A stretch of 64,000 bases of DNA from Chromobacterium aquaticum (GTDB lineage: Bacteria > Pseudomonadota > Gammaproteobacteria > Burkholderiales > Chromobacteriaceae): NCBI RefSeq assembly GCF_021129195.1, contig NZ_JAJOHW010000013.1, positions 40,854 to 104,853 on the forward strand. The letters run 5' to 3'. The position numbers were made by a program, and so were the translations under genes. Within the stretch, counting starts at the first letter, position 1. Each line of letters starts with the position of its first letter. A model generated the notes under the pieces. The model saw only the letters and a program-made list of their open reading frames with translations. It had not been told where the DNA came from and made no database searches. Of the stretch, positions 28,286 to 36,801 are shown piece after piece.

Positions 28286-29386
28286 TCAACCTTTCTGCCC
28301 AGCGGTTTCTCTATCGTCACGGAACTCGGCTTTGCGACGCTTGGACGGCCACATGCCTTCGGGCCGCACCAGCATCATCACCACCATCGCCAGGCCGAAC
28401 AGCAGCATGCGGGCGTTTTCCGGATCGATCAGCATTTTGCCGAAGGTTTTCATCTGCAACGGGCCGATCACGTCGCGCAGGATTTCCGGCGCGATGGTCA
28501 GCACCACCGCTCCCAGGATCACCCCCGGGATATGACCCATGCCACCCAGCACGATCATCGCCAGAATCATGATGGATTCCAGCAGGCTGAACGATTCCGG
28601 CGACACGAAGCCCTGAAACGAGGCGAACAGGCCGCCGGCCACGCCGCCGGACAAGGCGCCCAGCGCAAAGGCCAGCAACTTGATATTGCGGATATTGATG
28701 CCCATCGCCGCGGCGGCGATGTCGTCCTCGCGCAGGGCCACCCAGGCGCGGCCGATGCGCGAATGCTGCAAGCGCCAGGCCATGATCACCACGCCCACGG
28801 TCAGCACCAGGAACAGGTAGTAGTAAAGGTAGACGCTGTGGAAGCTGAGGCCGAACAACTCCATGGTATCGCCCAAGGACACGCCGCCCACCTTGATCGG
28901 GTCGATCAGGTTGATGCCCTGCGGACCGTTGGTGATGTTGACCGGGGTGTTCAGGTTGTTCATGAAGATGCGCACGATCTCCCCGAAGCCCAGCGTCACG
29001 ATGGCTAGGTAGTCGCCCTTGAGCCGCAACACCGGCGTGCCCAGCAGAATGCCGCAGAAAGCGGCCAGCACCGCGCCCAGCGGAATACTGATGTAGAACG
29101 GCAGATGCAGGCCAAAGTGCGGAGAACCCAGCAAGGCGAAAGCGTAAGCGCCCACCGCGTAGAAGGCGATGAAGCCCAGATCCAGCAAGCCGGCAAAGCC
29201 CACCACGATGTTGAGGCCCAGCGCCAGCATCACGTAGAGCAAGGCGAAGTCGACGATGCGGACCCAGGAATTGCCCAGCACGCCGCCCACCAGGAAGGGC
29301 AGCACCGCCAGCGCCACCGCGGACAGCACGAACAGGCCGACTTTCTTGCCGGTGTCCATCTTATTGATATTGAGTGCCATGGTCAT
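28286..29386 (-). CDS. livM: Branched-chain amino acid ABC transporter permease LivM
   Basis: Inner-membrane channel subunit that pairs with LivH. Eight to ten hydrophobic segments and the LivM signatures NIVVGFAGLLDLGFIAFYAVGAY, LRLKGDYLAIVTLGFGEIVRI, NGPQGI and the EAA-like loop REDDIAAAAMGINIRNIKLLAFALGA. 366 residues with a charged cytoplasmic tail. GGAG lies ten bases before the first ATG; a second ATG two codons on is possible. Confidence 0.95.
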   Translation of the reverse strand: MTMALNINKMDTGKKVGLFVLSAVALAVLPFLVGGVLGNSWVRIVDFALLYVMLALGLNIVVGFAGLLDLGFIAFYAVGAYAFALLGSPHFGLHLPFYISIPLGAVLAAFCGILLGTPVLRLKGDYLAIVTLGFGEIVRIFMNNLNTPVNITNGPQGINLIDPIKVGGVSLGDTMELFGLSFHSVYLYYYLFLVLTVGVVIMAWRLQHSRIGRAWVALREDDIAAAAMGINIRNIKLLAFALGALSGGVAGGLFASFQGFVSPESFSLLESIMILAMIVLGGMGHIPGVILGAVVLTIAPEILRDVIGPLQMKTFGKMLIDPENARMLLFGLAMVVMMLVRPEGMWPSKRRKAEFRDDRETAGQKG

Positions 29387-29404
29387 GATATGTCTGCTCC
29401 GGGA

Positions 29405-30328
29405 TCAGGCACGATCGGCCATCTTTTCGCCCAGCAAGCCGGACGGACGGAAAATCAGCACCAGGATCAGCACCATGAAGGCGATGATGTCCTGATAGTT
29501 GGAGCCGAGGAAGCCACCGGTCAATGTGCCGATATAGCCGGCGCCCAGGCTTTCGATGATGCCCAGCAGCAAGCCGCCGGCCACCGCGCCGCCCAGATTG
29601 CCGATGCCGCCGAGCACCGCCGCGGTAAAGGCCTTCAGACCAATCATGAAGCCCATGTAGTAATGGGCCTGCTCATAATTGGTGGCGACCATCACGCCAG
29701 CCACCGCGCCCAGGCCGGAACCGATGACGAAGGTGGCGGAGATGATGGTGTTGACGTTGACGCCCATCAGGCCGGCCACCGCCGGGTTCTGGCTGGTGGC
29801 GCGCATCGCGCGGCCCAGTTTGGTGCGTTCCACCATCAGCAACAGACCGGCCATGATCACCAGGCACAGCACGATGATGGTGATCTGCAGCTTGGTGATG
29901 CTTGCGCCGAAGAAGGACACCACGTCGTGGTCAAGGATTTGCGGAAACGGAATATAGTTGCGTCCCCAGATCAGGATGGCCACCTGTTGCAGCACGATGG
30001 ACAGGCCGATCGCGGTGATCAGCGGAGCCAGCCTTTGCTTGCCGCGCAGCGGGCGGTAGGCGATGCGCTCGACGGTGAAGCCTAGCAGCATGCAGGCGAC
30101 AATCGCCACCAGCAGACCGATCAACACCAGGACCGGGCCGGGCAAGCCGGTGCCGGACAAGGCGTTGATGACGGAGATGGTGACCATGGCGCCGAACATC
30201 ACCACTTCGCCGTGGGCGAAGTTGATGAGCCCCATGATCCCGTACACCATGGTGTAGCCCAATGCGATGAGCGCATAAATGCTACCCAGAACGAGACCGT
30301 TCAGGATTTGTTGCAGAAAAATGTCCAC
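29405..30328 (-). CDS. livH: Branched-chain amino acid ABC transporter permease LivH
   Basis: Inner-membrane channel subunit. Typical LivH start FLQQILNGLVLGSIYALIALGYTMVYGIMGLINFAHGEVVM, and the loop AMRATSQNPAVAGLMGVNVN. 307 residues, GTG start with AAGGAG upstream. First gene of the liv operon, behind a strong predicted promoter. No livJ/livK binding-protein gene adjoins the operon, so the receptor must be encoded elsewhere. Confidence 0.95.
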   Translation of the reverse strand: MDIFLQQILNGLVLGSIYALIALGYTMVYGIMGLINFAHGEVVMFGAMVTISVINALSGTGLPGPVLVLIGLLVAIVACMLLGFTVERIAYRPLRGKQRLAPLITAIGLSIVLQQVAILIWGRNYIPFPQILDHDVVSFFGASITKLQITIIVLCLVIMAGLLLMVERTKLGRAMRATSQNPAVAGLMGVNVNTIISATFVIGSGLGAVAGVMVATNYEQAHYYMGFMIGLKAFTAAVLGGIGNLGGAVAGGLLLGIIESLGAGYIGTLTGGFLGSNYQDIIAFMVLILVLIFRPSGLLGEKMADRA

Positions 30329-31107
30329 GTTGGGAGATCTCCTTTGTATTGACGACCGACAGCTTGCGGGGCTTCCCCTCTTATGGCTGCTGCCTGTTCT
30401 TAGTGCCCGGACGAGCCTTGATTATTTGGATTCTGTCAGACAGGCGAACGGATTATGGAGGCGTATTCAAGCGACTGTCAATCTTAAAGATTGGTTAAAA
30501 CGGCACAAAATCAAGCTCATTTAACACAAACACAAGCATTTGATTTTATTGTGTTTTTTATGAAAATACGCGATTGACACCCAAAGAACTTTTGAATTTC
30601 TTTGGATAAAGAAAAACCCTCAGTCAGTAAGCCGTTTTTCAGATTTTGATCATGCTCCGACGCAAACCATGTTCACTTTCGAAAAGACAATAATCAAATA
30701 ATTCGAATTGCAACATTCAAGCGCGCCCGCGATTCGAATGAATACAATCTCCTAAATTTAAAACATGCGCAAGGCAAAATAGGCAATGCCGACACGCTTG
30801 CGCATCAAGCAAGAACGAGGCCATCCAAACGCGCCCATCCGACATTTCAACTCTAGCCCTTTTATGGCTGAAACATAGTCGATCCGCTTGCTCTTGGCTG
30901 TAACAGTCTGCACGCCCCTCCCGCAAAAGCAGAGCCGGCAGCACCCACATCGCTGCCATCAAGCGCGCCTTCACTTCACTTGATCGTTTCAAGCAACAAT
31001 CTAGTACGATTTAGATGGTTTATCATGATAACGCGCAGCCGCTATAGTGAGGCCTCGATACCCCCTCCCGGCCTGCTGCAGGCGCGGGCTTCATGGAGAA
31101 TGACACG
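30329..31107. other. Long divergent intergenic region before livH and the MBL-fold gene
   Basis: About 780 bases, AT-rich between 30500 and 30760. It contains the liv promoter (30452-30481), a weak plus-strand hairpin AACACAA / TTGTGTT with T6 (30529-30558), and a 12-base palindrome TTATCATGATAA (31020-31031) just upstream of the MBL gene. A 91-codon minus-strand frame at 30717-30992 is Cys-rich with no convincing codon bias and is not called. Confidence 0.5.
30452..30481 (-). promoter_or_regulatory. Sigma-70 promoter of livHMGF
   Basis: -35 TTGACA (30476-30481, perfect), 18-base spacer, -10 CATAAT (30452-30457, one mismatch). Expected start near 30445, leaving a leader of about 117 nt with CTGTCTGACAG close to its 5' end. 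Confidence 0.6.
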
Positions 31108-31974
31108 ATGTTCCGCCCAACCCTGATCGCCGGCGCGCTGGCGCTGAGCGCCGCCGCCAGTCACGCCGCAGAACCGCTGCAACTATCCATCTACAATGCC
31201 GACGGCAATAGCTTCAATGTCAGTTCGGTGCTGGTCAGCGGCGCCAAAGACGCCATCCTGATCGATACCGGTTTCACCCGCGCCGACGCCTATCGCATCG
31301 CCGCCAAGGTGCTGGACAGCGGCAAGCAGTTGAAAGCCATCTATATCAGCCAGGCCGATCCCGACTACTACTTCGGCGCAGCCGAACTGAAGAAAATCTT
31401 CCCGCGCGCGGCCGTGCTCAGCAACGGCCCCACCCTGGCCAAGATCAAGGCCAATATCCAGGGCAAGCAGGCCTATTGGGGTCCCAAGATGGGCGACAAC
31501 GCGCCAACCACCGCGCTGCTCCCGGAAGAGCTGAAAGGAGATCGCCTGGAACTGGAAGGCCAGGCGCTGGAAATCAAGGGCACGCGCGGCGTGCTGGCGC
31601 ACCGCGGCTATGTGTGGATTCCGTCCATTCGCGCGATTGTCGGCAATGTTGGCGTCACCGGCGCCAGCATGCATGTCTGGACCGCGGACACCCAAAGCAA
31701 GGCGGAACGCCAGGCCTGGATCAAGCAACTGGATGAAATGGAAGCGCTGAAACCGGCCACCGTGGTGCCCGGCCACATGCAGGCCGGCGACAAGACCGAC
31801 CTGAGCGCCGTGCGCTTCACCCGCCTGTATCTGCAACGCTTCGAAGCCAATCTGGCTACCTCGGCAAATAGCGGCGAACTGATCGCGGCGATGAAACGGG
31901 AATTTCCGCAGGCGGGCGAGGACATGTCGCTGGACATCGGCGCCAAGGTCAACAAGGGCGAAATGAAATGGTAA
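31108..31974 (+). CDS. Exported metallo-beta-lactamase-fold protein with degraded metal motif
   Basis: Signal peptide (about 1-19, LALSAAASHA) then an MBL fold: SVLVSGAKDAILIDTGFTRADAYRIAA, the motif-2 region ISQADPDYYFGAAEL, and PGHMQAGDK near the end. Most relatives have a His-x-His/Asp-x-Asp-His core at motif 2; here both flanking histidines are replaced (Gln/Ser and Tyr), so classic two-metal hydrolysis is doubtful. Start chosen at 31108, nine bases after TGGAG; an ATG at 31093 is in frame. 288 residues. Overlaps the next gene by seven bases, so the two are coupled. Confidence 0.82.
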   Translation: MFRPTLIAGALALSAAASHAAEPLQLSIYNADGNSFNVSSVLVSGAKDAILIDTGFTRADAYRIAAKVLDSGKQLKAIYISQADPDYYFGAAELKKIFPRAAVLSNGPTLAKIKANIQGKQAYWGPKMGDNAPTTALLPEELKGDRLELEGQALEIKGTRGVLAHRGYVWIPSIRAIVGNVGVTGASMHVWTADTQSKAERQAWIKQLDEMEALKPATVVPGHMQAGDKTDLSAVRFTRLYLQRFEANLATSANSGELIAAMKREFPQAGEDMSLDIGAKVNKGEMKW

Positions 31975-32660
31975 GCGTCGCCCCGCTCCGGCTGCACTAT
32001 TTTTACGACCCGCTGTGCGGCTGGTGCTATGGCGCCTCGCCGCTGCTGCTGGCCGCGGCGGACTTGCCGGAAATCGAACTGCTGCTGCACGGCGGCGGCA
32101 TGCTCAGCGCGCCGCACAACCGCCGCGTGAACATGGAATGGCGCGGCTATGTGATGCCGCATGATCGCCGCATCGCCGCTATCAGCGGTCAGCCCTTCGG
32201 CGACGCCTATTATGAAGGCCTGCTGCGCAGCGAAGCGCGGCTGGACTCCACCCCGCCCATCGCCGCCATCCTGGCCGCGCCCAAACTGGACATTGCGCCA
32301 CAGCGCATGCTGGCCGCCGTGCAAGCCGGCCACTACCTGCACGGCCTGGAAATCGCCGACCCCGCCGTGCTCGCCATCATCGCCGCTGAGCTGGGCGCTG
32401 ATGCCGGGCGCTTCGCCGATGCCTATGCCGCCGCGCTGGAACGCAGCGCCACCCATATTGCGCACAGCCGTCAACTGATGAACCGGCTGGAACTGCGCGG
32501 CTTCCCTTCCGCCGTGCTGGAACAAGACGGTCGCTTCGAGCAATTGGACCTGGGCGCCTACCTGGGCCGGCCGGAAGCGTTCCGCCAGTATTTACAGCAA
32601 AACGGCGCCGCCCGCGCCGAAACCGGCCAAGCGCCGCAGTGCGGGCTGGACGGCTGCTAA
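31968..32660 (+). CDS. DsbA-family (FrnE-like) thioredoxin-fold protein
   Basis: Predicted thiol-disulfide oxidoreductase of the DsbA/2-hydroxychromene isomerase fold, without signal peptide. The active-site motif CGWC is in LHYFYDPLCGWCYGASPLL (about residues 17-20). The cis-proline is in LRGFPSAVLEQDG. 230 residues, ending in CGLDGC. AAGGG precedes the start, which lies inside the last codons of the MBL gene. The pair may act on the same substrate, but nothing in the sequence names it. Confidence 0.85.
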   Translation: MVSVAPLRLHYFYDPLCGWCYGASPLLLAAADLPEIELLLHGGGMLSAPHNRRVNMEWRGYVMPHDRRIAAISGQPFGDAYYEGLLRSEARLDSTPPIAAILAAPKLDIAPQRMLAAVQAGHYLHGLEIADPAVLAIIAAELGADAGRFADAYAAALERSATHIAHSRQLMNRLELRGFPSAVLEQDGRFEQLDLGAYLGRPEAFRQYLQQNGAARAETGQAPQCGLDGC

Positions 32661-32682
32661 ACGCTGACAAGCAGCCCGAAAC

Positions 32683-32715
32683 ACGGCGGCCCTCATCGAG
32701 GGCCGCCGTTTGCTT
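32683..32715 (+). terminator. Terminator of the MBL/DsbA-like pair
   Basis: Twelve-base stem ACGGCGGCCCTC / GAGGGCCGCCGT with ATC loop, then TTTGCTTTT. Confidence 0.8.
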
Positions 32716-32838
32716 TTCCCCGCCGCGCGGCCATTGATGACAAACAGATTAACGGACGCTACAGTATTCGGTCAAACCAGAACAAATCGATTGTCTACAC
32801 ACCATTATGACTTGCCGAAATAGAGGGAATCTTTAGCG

Positions 32839-34917
32839 ATGAAAATCATGGGATGCGCGCTCTACCTCAGCCTGCTCGCCACTGCGGCCCACGCCGCCGC
32901 CGGCGAAACAGACCCTTATCTATGGCTGGAAAACATCCAGGGCAAGCAGGCGCTAAGCTGGGTTGGAGAACAGAACGCGCGCACGCGCGCCGATCTGAGC
33001 CGGCAGGCCGACTACCCCGCGCTACGCCGGGACTTGCTGTCCATACTCGACTCCAATGACCGCATACCCGGCATCGAGAAGATAGGCGTGCTCTACTACA
33101 ACTTCTGGCGCGACAAGGACCACCCGCGCGGACTGTGGCGGCGCACCACGCTGGATGAATATCGCAAGGCCGCGCCGCAGTGGGAAACCGTGCTGGATCT
33201 GGACCAACTGGCCAAGAAGGAGCAGGAGAACTGGGTATGGCAAGGCGCGGACTGCCTGCGCCCCAGCCAGGAACGCTGCCTGCTGCGCTTGAGCCGCGGC
33301 GGCGGCGATGCCGCGGTGGTGCGCGAGTTCGACCCCGCGGCCAAGGCCTTCGTCAAGGATGGCTTCCAGCTGCCGGAAGCCAAGAGCGAACTCAGCTGGC
33401 AGGACCGCGACACCCTGTACGTGATGAGCGACTTCGGCCCCGGCTCCCTCACCGACTCCGGCTATCCGCGCATCGTCAAGACCTGGCGCCGCGGTCAGCC
33501 GCTGGCCCAGGCGCAGACCGTGTTCGAAGGCCAGCGCGCCGATGTCTCGGTTCATGCCGCGCGGATAGAAACCCAGGGCCGCCGCTATGATGTGATCACG
33601 CGCGCGCCCACCTTCTTCAGCACCGAGGCGCGGCTGCTGGTGGACGGAGAATGGCGCAAGCTGGACAAGCCCGACCATGTCGGCATCGACTTTTTCGGCG
33701 ACTGGCTGCTGCTGACGCCCAAGCTGGACTGGAAAATCGGCGATAAAACCTGGCGCGGCGGCTCGCTGCTGGCGATAGACAGCCGCGCCTATCTGGCCGG
33801 AGCGCGCGACTTCAGCCCCCTGTTCGAACCTAGCGACACCGTATCGCTGGCGAACCAGACCGCGACCCGCGACAGCCTGCTGCTGACCACGCTGGACAAT
33901 GTCAGCAGCCGGCTGCGGGAGTGGAAAGTCGTTGACGGACACTGGCAGTCGCGGCCGGTGGCCACGCCGGCCTTCGGCAGCCTCACGGTCAGCGCCGTCG
34001 ATCCCGACCACGACAACCGGTACTTCTACAGCTTCACCGACTTTCTGACGCCGCCAACGCTGGCCTTGGCCGAGGCCGGCAGCGATCAGCGCCAGGTGCT
34101 GAAACAGCAGCCCGGCTTTTTCGACGCCAGCCCTTACCGCGTCCAGCAATGGTTCGCCACCTCGCGCGACGGCACTCGAGTGCCCTACTTCCTGATCAGC
34201 CGCAAAGACCTCAAGCTGGACCGCACCAACCCGACGCTGCTGTATGGCTACGGCGGTTTCGAGGTCTCGCTGACCCCGCGCTACAACGGCGCGCTGGGCA
34301 AGGCCTGGCTGGAACGCGGCGGCGTCTACACGCTGGCCAATATCCGCGGCGGCGGCGAATACGGTCCGGCCTGGCATGAGGCGGCGCGCAAGCAGCGGCG
34401 GCAGAACGCCTACGACGACTTCGCCGCCATCGCCGAGGACCTGGCCAAGCGCGGCGTGGCCGACGCTCGCCATCTCGGCATCAAGGGCGGCAGCAACGGC
34501 GGCCTGCTGATGGGCGTGATGCTGACCCAGCGCCCGGAACTGTTCAATGCCGTGGTTTGCCAGGTGCCGCTGCTGGACATGCGCCGCTTCAATCAACTGC
34601 TGGCCGGCGCCAGCTGGATGGACGAATACGGCAACCCCGACCTGCCGGAAGACTGGGCCTATATCCGCCGCTATTCGCCCTACCACAACCTGAAGCCGGA
34701 CACGCGCTACCCGGCCACCTTGTTCATGACTTCGACGCTAGACGACCGCGTGCACCCCGGCCATGCCCGCAAAATTCACGCGGCCATGCAGGCGATGGGC
34801 GCCGACGTGCGCTACTTCGAGCGCACCGAGGGCGGACACGGAGCCGCGGCCAACCATCAGCAGGAAGCCGATATCGCGGCGATGGAATACGCCTTTCTGC
34901 TACAGCAGTTGCGCTAA
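32839..34917 (+). CDS. Prolyl oligopeptidase family serine peptidase (S9A)
   Basis: Cleaves proline-containing peptides. A signal peptide (about 1-20, ending AHAAA) suggests a periplasmic enzyme. DPYLWLE marks the N-terminal start of the S9A beta-propeller (about 70-420), followed by an alpha/beta-hydrolase domain with the nucleophile in KGGSNGGLLMG, aspartate in TSTLDDRVHPGHA and histidine in EGGHGAAA. 692 residues. The shared sequence YGYGGFEVSL and ANIRGGGEYGPAWH is typical of S9A. Single gene, preceded by about 120 bases of AT-rich sequence and followed by a repeat remnant. Confidence 0.94.
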   Translation: MKIMGCALYLSLLATAAHAAAGETDPYLWLENIQGKQALSWVGEQNARTRADLSRQADYPALRRDLLSILDSNDRIPGIEKIGVLYYNFWRDKDHPRGLWRRTTLDEYRKAAPQWETVLDLDQLAKKEQENWVWQGADCLRPSQERCLLRLSRGGGDAAVVREFDPAAKAFVKDGFQLPEAKSELSWQDRDTLYVMSDFGPGSLTDSGYPRIVKTWRRGQPLAQAQTVFEGQRADVSVHAARIETQGRRYDVITRAPTFFSTEARLLVDGEWRKLDKPDHVGIDFFGDWLLLTPKLDWKIGDKTWRGGSLLAIDSRAYLAGARDFSPLFEPSDTVSLANQTATRDSLLLTTLDNVSSRLREWKVVDGHWQSRPVATPAFGSLTVSAVDPDHDNRYFYSFTDFLTPPTLALAEAGSDQRQVLKQQPGFFDASPYRVQQWFATSRDGTRVPYFLISRKDLKLDRTNPTLLYGYGGFEVSLTPRYNGALGKAWLERGGVYTLANIRGGGEYGPAWHEAARKQRRQNAYDDFAAIAEDLAKRGVADARHLGIKGGSNGGLLMGVMLTQRPELFNAVVCQVPLLDMRRFNQLLAGASWMDEYGNPDLPEDWAYIRRYSPYHNLKPDTRYPATLFMTSTLDDRVHPGHARKIHAAMQAMGADVRYFERTEGGHGAAANHQQEADIAAMEYAFLLQQLR

Positions 34918-34965
34918 AAACCAGTTTACGTTCCGCTGCGCGTCGTGGGACGCTGAACGCGCTCT
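34918..34965 (+). repeat. Remnant of the dispersed intergenic repeat (copy E)
   Basis: About 48 bp directly after the peptidase stop: AACCAGTTTACG followed by CCGCTGCGCG resembles the left end of copy B, and GAACGCGCTCT resembles the right end. The middle is missing. Weaker support than the other copies. Confidence 0.4.
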
Positions 34966-34988
34966 TTAAAAACGGCGCCAGCCAAGAA

Positions 34989-35023
34989 AAACCGCCTGCG
35001 GCCGAAACGGCGGCAGGCGGTTT
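34989..35023. terminator. Bidirectional terminator
   Basis: AAACCGCCTGC / GCAGGCGGTTT with inner GCCG-AAA-CGGC, between the peptidase and the convergent enoyl-CoA hydratase. Confidence 0.85.
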
Positions 35024-35043
35024 GCGTTTGTAGCGTCGGCGCG

Positions 35044-35829
35044 TCAATCGTCGCCGGATTCGGCCCAGCTCGGATTGCGCTTGGCGATGAAGGCGCCCAC
35101 GCCTTCCAATTGCTCGGCGCCGCCCATCAATTGACGCACCGCGGCGCGCTCGCGCTCCAGGTGCTGCGTCAAGGTCAGATTGGAGCTGTCCTCGATCAGC
35201 CTGCGCGCGGCGGCCACCGCGCCCGGAGCCTGGTTCGCCACCTTGTTGGCCAGGCTGATCGCCACGATCTTGGCGAAACCCTGGTCCACGATTTCTTCGA
35301 TCAAGCCTATGCTCAGCGCCTTTTCCGCGGCCACCACCTCGCCGCCGAGAATGATGCGCTTGGCCCAGGACACGCCCACCTTGTCCGCCAGCGTCTTGGT
35401 GCCGCCCGCGGCCGGAATGATGCCCACCTTGGTTTCCGGCAGCCCCAGCTTGGCGCCGCGTTCGGCCACCATGTAATCACAGGCCAGCGCCAACTCCAGG
35501 CCACCGCCCAAGGCATAGCCGTTGATGGCGGCCACAGTGACGCCACGGTATTGCCGCAAGGCATGCAAAGCGCCGGCGAAGGCATCGAACACCTTGTCGG
35601 CCTCGGCCGCGTCGCCGGAAGCGAATTGTTTCAAGTCGGCACCGGCGGAAAAGAAGGTCTCTCCGGCGCCGGTCAGCACCAGCGAGCGCACTGCGGGGTC
35701 CGCATCCAGCGAGCGCACGGTGCTTGCCAGTTCATTCAGGCTCTCCGTGGTCAGCAGATTCGCCGGCGCATTCTTCAGCGTCACGATCGCAGACTGGCCC
35801 AGCCGCTCCAGTGTCAGATACTTGGCCAT
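35044..35829 (-). CDS. Enoyl-CoA hydratase/isomerase family protein
   Basis: Crotonase-fold enzyme acting on acyl-CoA thioesters, probably a beta-oxidation-type hydratase. First oxyanion-hole segment FFSAGADLKQF, second NGYALGGGLELALACDYMVAE, and KLGLPETKVGIIPAAGGTKTL with the Glu that acts in hydration. 261 residues, standard. Single gene, no signal peptide. A palindromic TetR-like site lies about 140 bases upstream. The exact substrate cannot be told. Confidence 0.88.
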   Translation of the reverse strand: MAKYLTLERLGQSAIVTLKNAPANLLTTESLNELASTVRSLDADPAVRSLVLTGAGETFFSAGADLKQFASGDAAEADKVFDAFAGALHALRQYRGVTVAAINGYALGGGLELALACDYMVAERGAKLGLPETKVGIIPAAGGTKTLADKVGVSWAKRIILGGEVVAAEKALSIGLIEEIVDQGFAKIVAISLANKVANQAPGAVAAARRLIEDSSNLTLTQHLERERAAVRQLMGGAEQLEGVGAFIAKRNPSWAESGDD

Positions 35830-36135
35830 ATTTTCCTCACTCTATCCCCATGGATTGCATCGCTGATGCATATGTTTTAGCCAGGCCGGCTGCCTGGATC
35901 CTTATGTGGAACCCATTGCGCATAGGTCCAAAGCCAAAGCAGCATTTTCTTTGCAAACTGACCTTTTGACCAGTAGTCAGTCAACAAGACCATCATTTTT
36001 TTTATAACTTTCTTTAAGACAATGCCAAGTAAAATTTTGTCAAAGTCCATAAATGCCAAAAGCAAATAACAGGCGCTTCAGCGTGGCCTGAATCGCCACT
36101 CTGTTACCATAGAGCTTTCTGCGACAGGTTGCGGC
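35830..36135. other. Divergent AT-rich intergenic region
   Basis: 306 bases between the hydratase gene and the TauE-like gene. Contains hairpin CCAGGC-CGGCT-GCCTGG (35881-35897) and an inverted repeat (35966-35984). A 62-codon frame inside is low-complexity and not called. Confidence 0.45.
35966..35984. promoter_or_regulatory. Candidate TetR-like operator
   Basis: Inverted repeat TTGAC-N9-GTCAA with inner partial symmetry (TTGACCAGTAGTCAGTCAA). Such dyads often control fatty-acid genes through TetR-family repressors. Regulator unknown. Confidence 0.3.
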
Positions 36136-36801
36136 ATGATTGAAACGAGCGGATGGGTATTGTTTCTGGCGGGCTTGCTGGGCGGCGGCCACTGCATGGG
36201 CATGTGCGGCGGCATCGTCGCAGCTCTCACGCTGAACCTGCCGCCCAACGCCAGCCGCTGGCGCATCATGCTGGCCTACAATCTGGGCCGCATCGGCAGC
36301 TACGCGCTGATCGGCGCGCTATTGGGCGGCCTCGCCGCCACCGGCCTCGCATTGCTGGACATCCGCGGTCTGCAGCTTGGACTGGCGCTGCTGGCCAATC
36401 TGATGTTGGTGGCCATGGGCCTCTACCTCGCCGGTCTGTCAGGCGCCGTCAACCTGATAGAACGTCTGGGCGTGCCGATCTGGCGGCACTTGCAGCCGCT
36501 GCTGGGCCGTCTGCTGCCGGTGCGCTCGGCGCAGGCCGCCTTGCTGGCCGGCATGCTGTGGGGCTGGCTGCCCTGTGGCCTGGTCTACAGCGCCTCGCTG
36601 TCGGCGCTGGCCAGCGGCAGCGCGCATGGCGGCGCGCTGACCATGCTGGCCTTCGGCCTCGGCACCCTGCCCAATCTGCTGCTGATGGGCGCCTTCGCCG
36701 ACAGCTTGCGCCGCTGGATGCAACAACGACCAGTCCGCCTGACGGCGGGACTGGTCGTTGCGGGCATAGGCGCCTGGCAGTTACTGCGCGCGCTTATTTG
36801 A
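36136..36801 (+). CDS. TauE/SafE- (DsbD_2-) like membrane transporter
   Basis: Six to seven hydrophobic segments in 221 residues. Signature motif HCMGMCGGI at residues 19-27 and a second LPCGLVYSASLSAL near 152 identify the DsbD-transmembrane-like branch of sulfite-exporter proteins often linked to cytochrome oxidase copper/heme assembly. The cysteine and histidine motifs could bind metal. Convergent with znuA and overlapping its last codon by eight bases. Adjacent to a zinc operon, but a zinc role is only a guess. Confidence 0.82.
   Translation: MIETSGWVLFLAGLLGGGHCMGMCGGIVAALTLNLPPNASRWRIMLAYNLGRIGSYALIGALLGGLAATGLALLDIRGLQLGLALLANLMLVAMGLYLAGLSGAVNLIERLGVPIWRHLQPLLGRLLPVRSAQAALLAGMLWGWLPCGLVYSASLSALASGSAHGGALTMLAFGLGTLPNLLLMGAFADSLRRWMQQRPVRLTAGLVVAGIGAWQLLRALI
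36724..36760. other. Strong hairpin inside the end of the TauE-like gene
   Basis: CAACGACCAGTCCGCC (36724-36739), TGAC loop, GGCGGGACTGGTCGTTG (36744-36760): sixteen paired bases with one bulge, inside coding sequence. It may act as a barrier between the overlapping convergent transcripts; there is no T-run. Confidence 0.5.

Noticed and set aside
30717..30992. 91-codon minus-strand frame in the region upstream of the MBL gene
   Set aside because: Weak signal-like start and odd Cys content, no ribosome site, AT-rich noncoding context.
31020..31031. TTATCATGATAA palindrome, with GGTTTATCATG also seen near 40958
   Set aside because: Short AT-rich palindromes recur by chance; two partial occurrences do not define a motif.
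35877..36065. 62-codon minus-strand frame upstream of the TauE-like gene
   Set aside because: Low-complexity Lys/Leu/Met sequence caused by AT-rich DNA; overlaps a probable operator.
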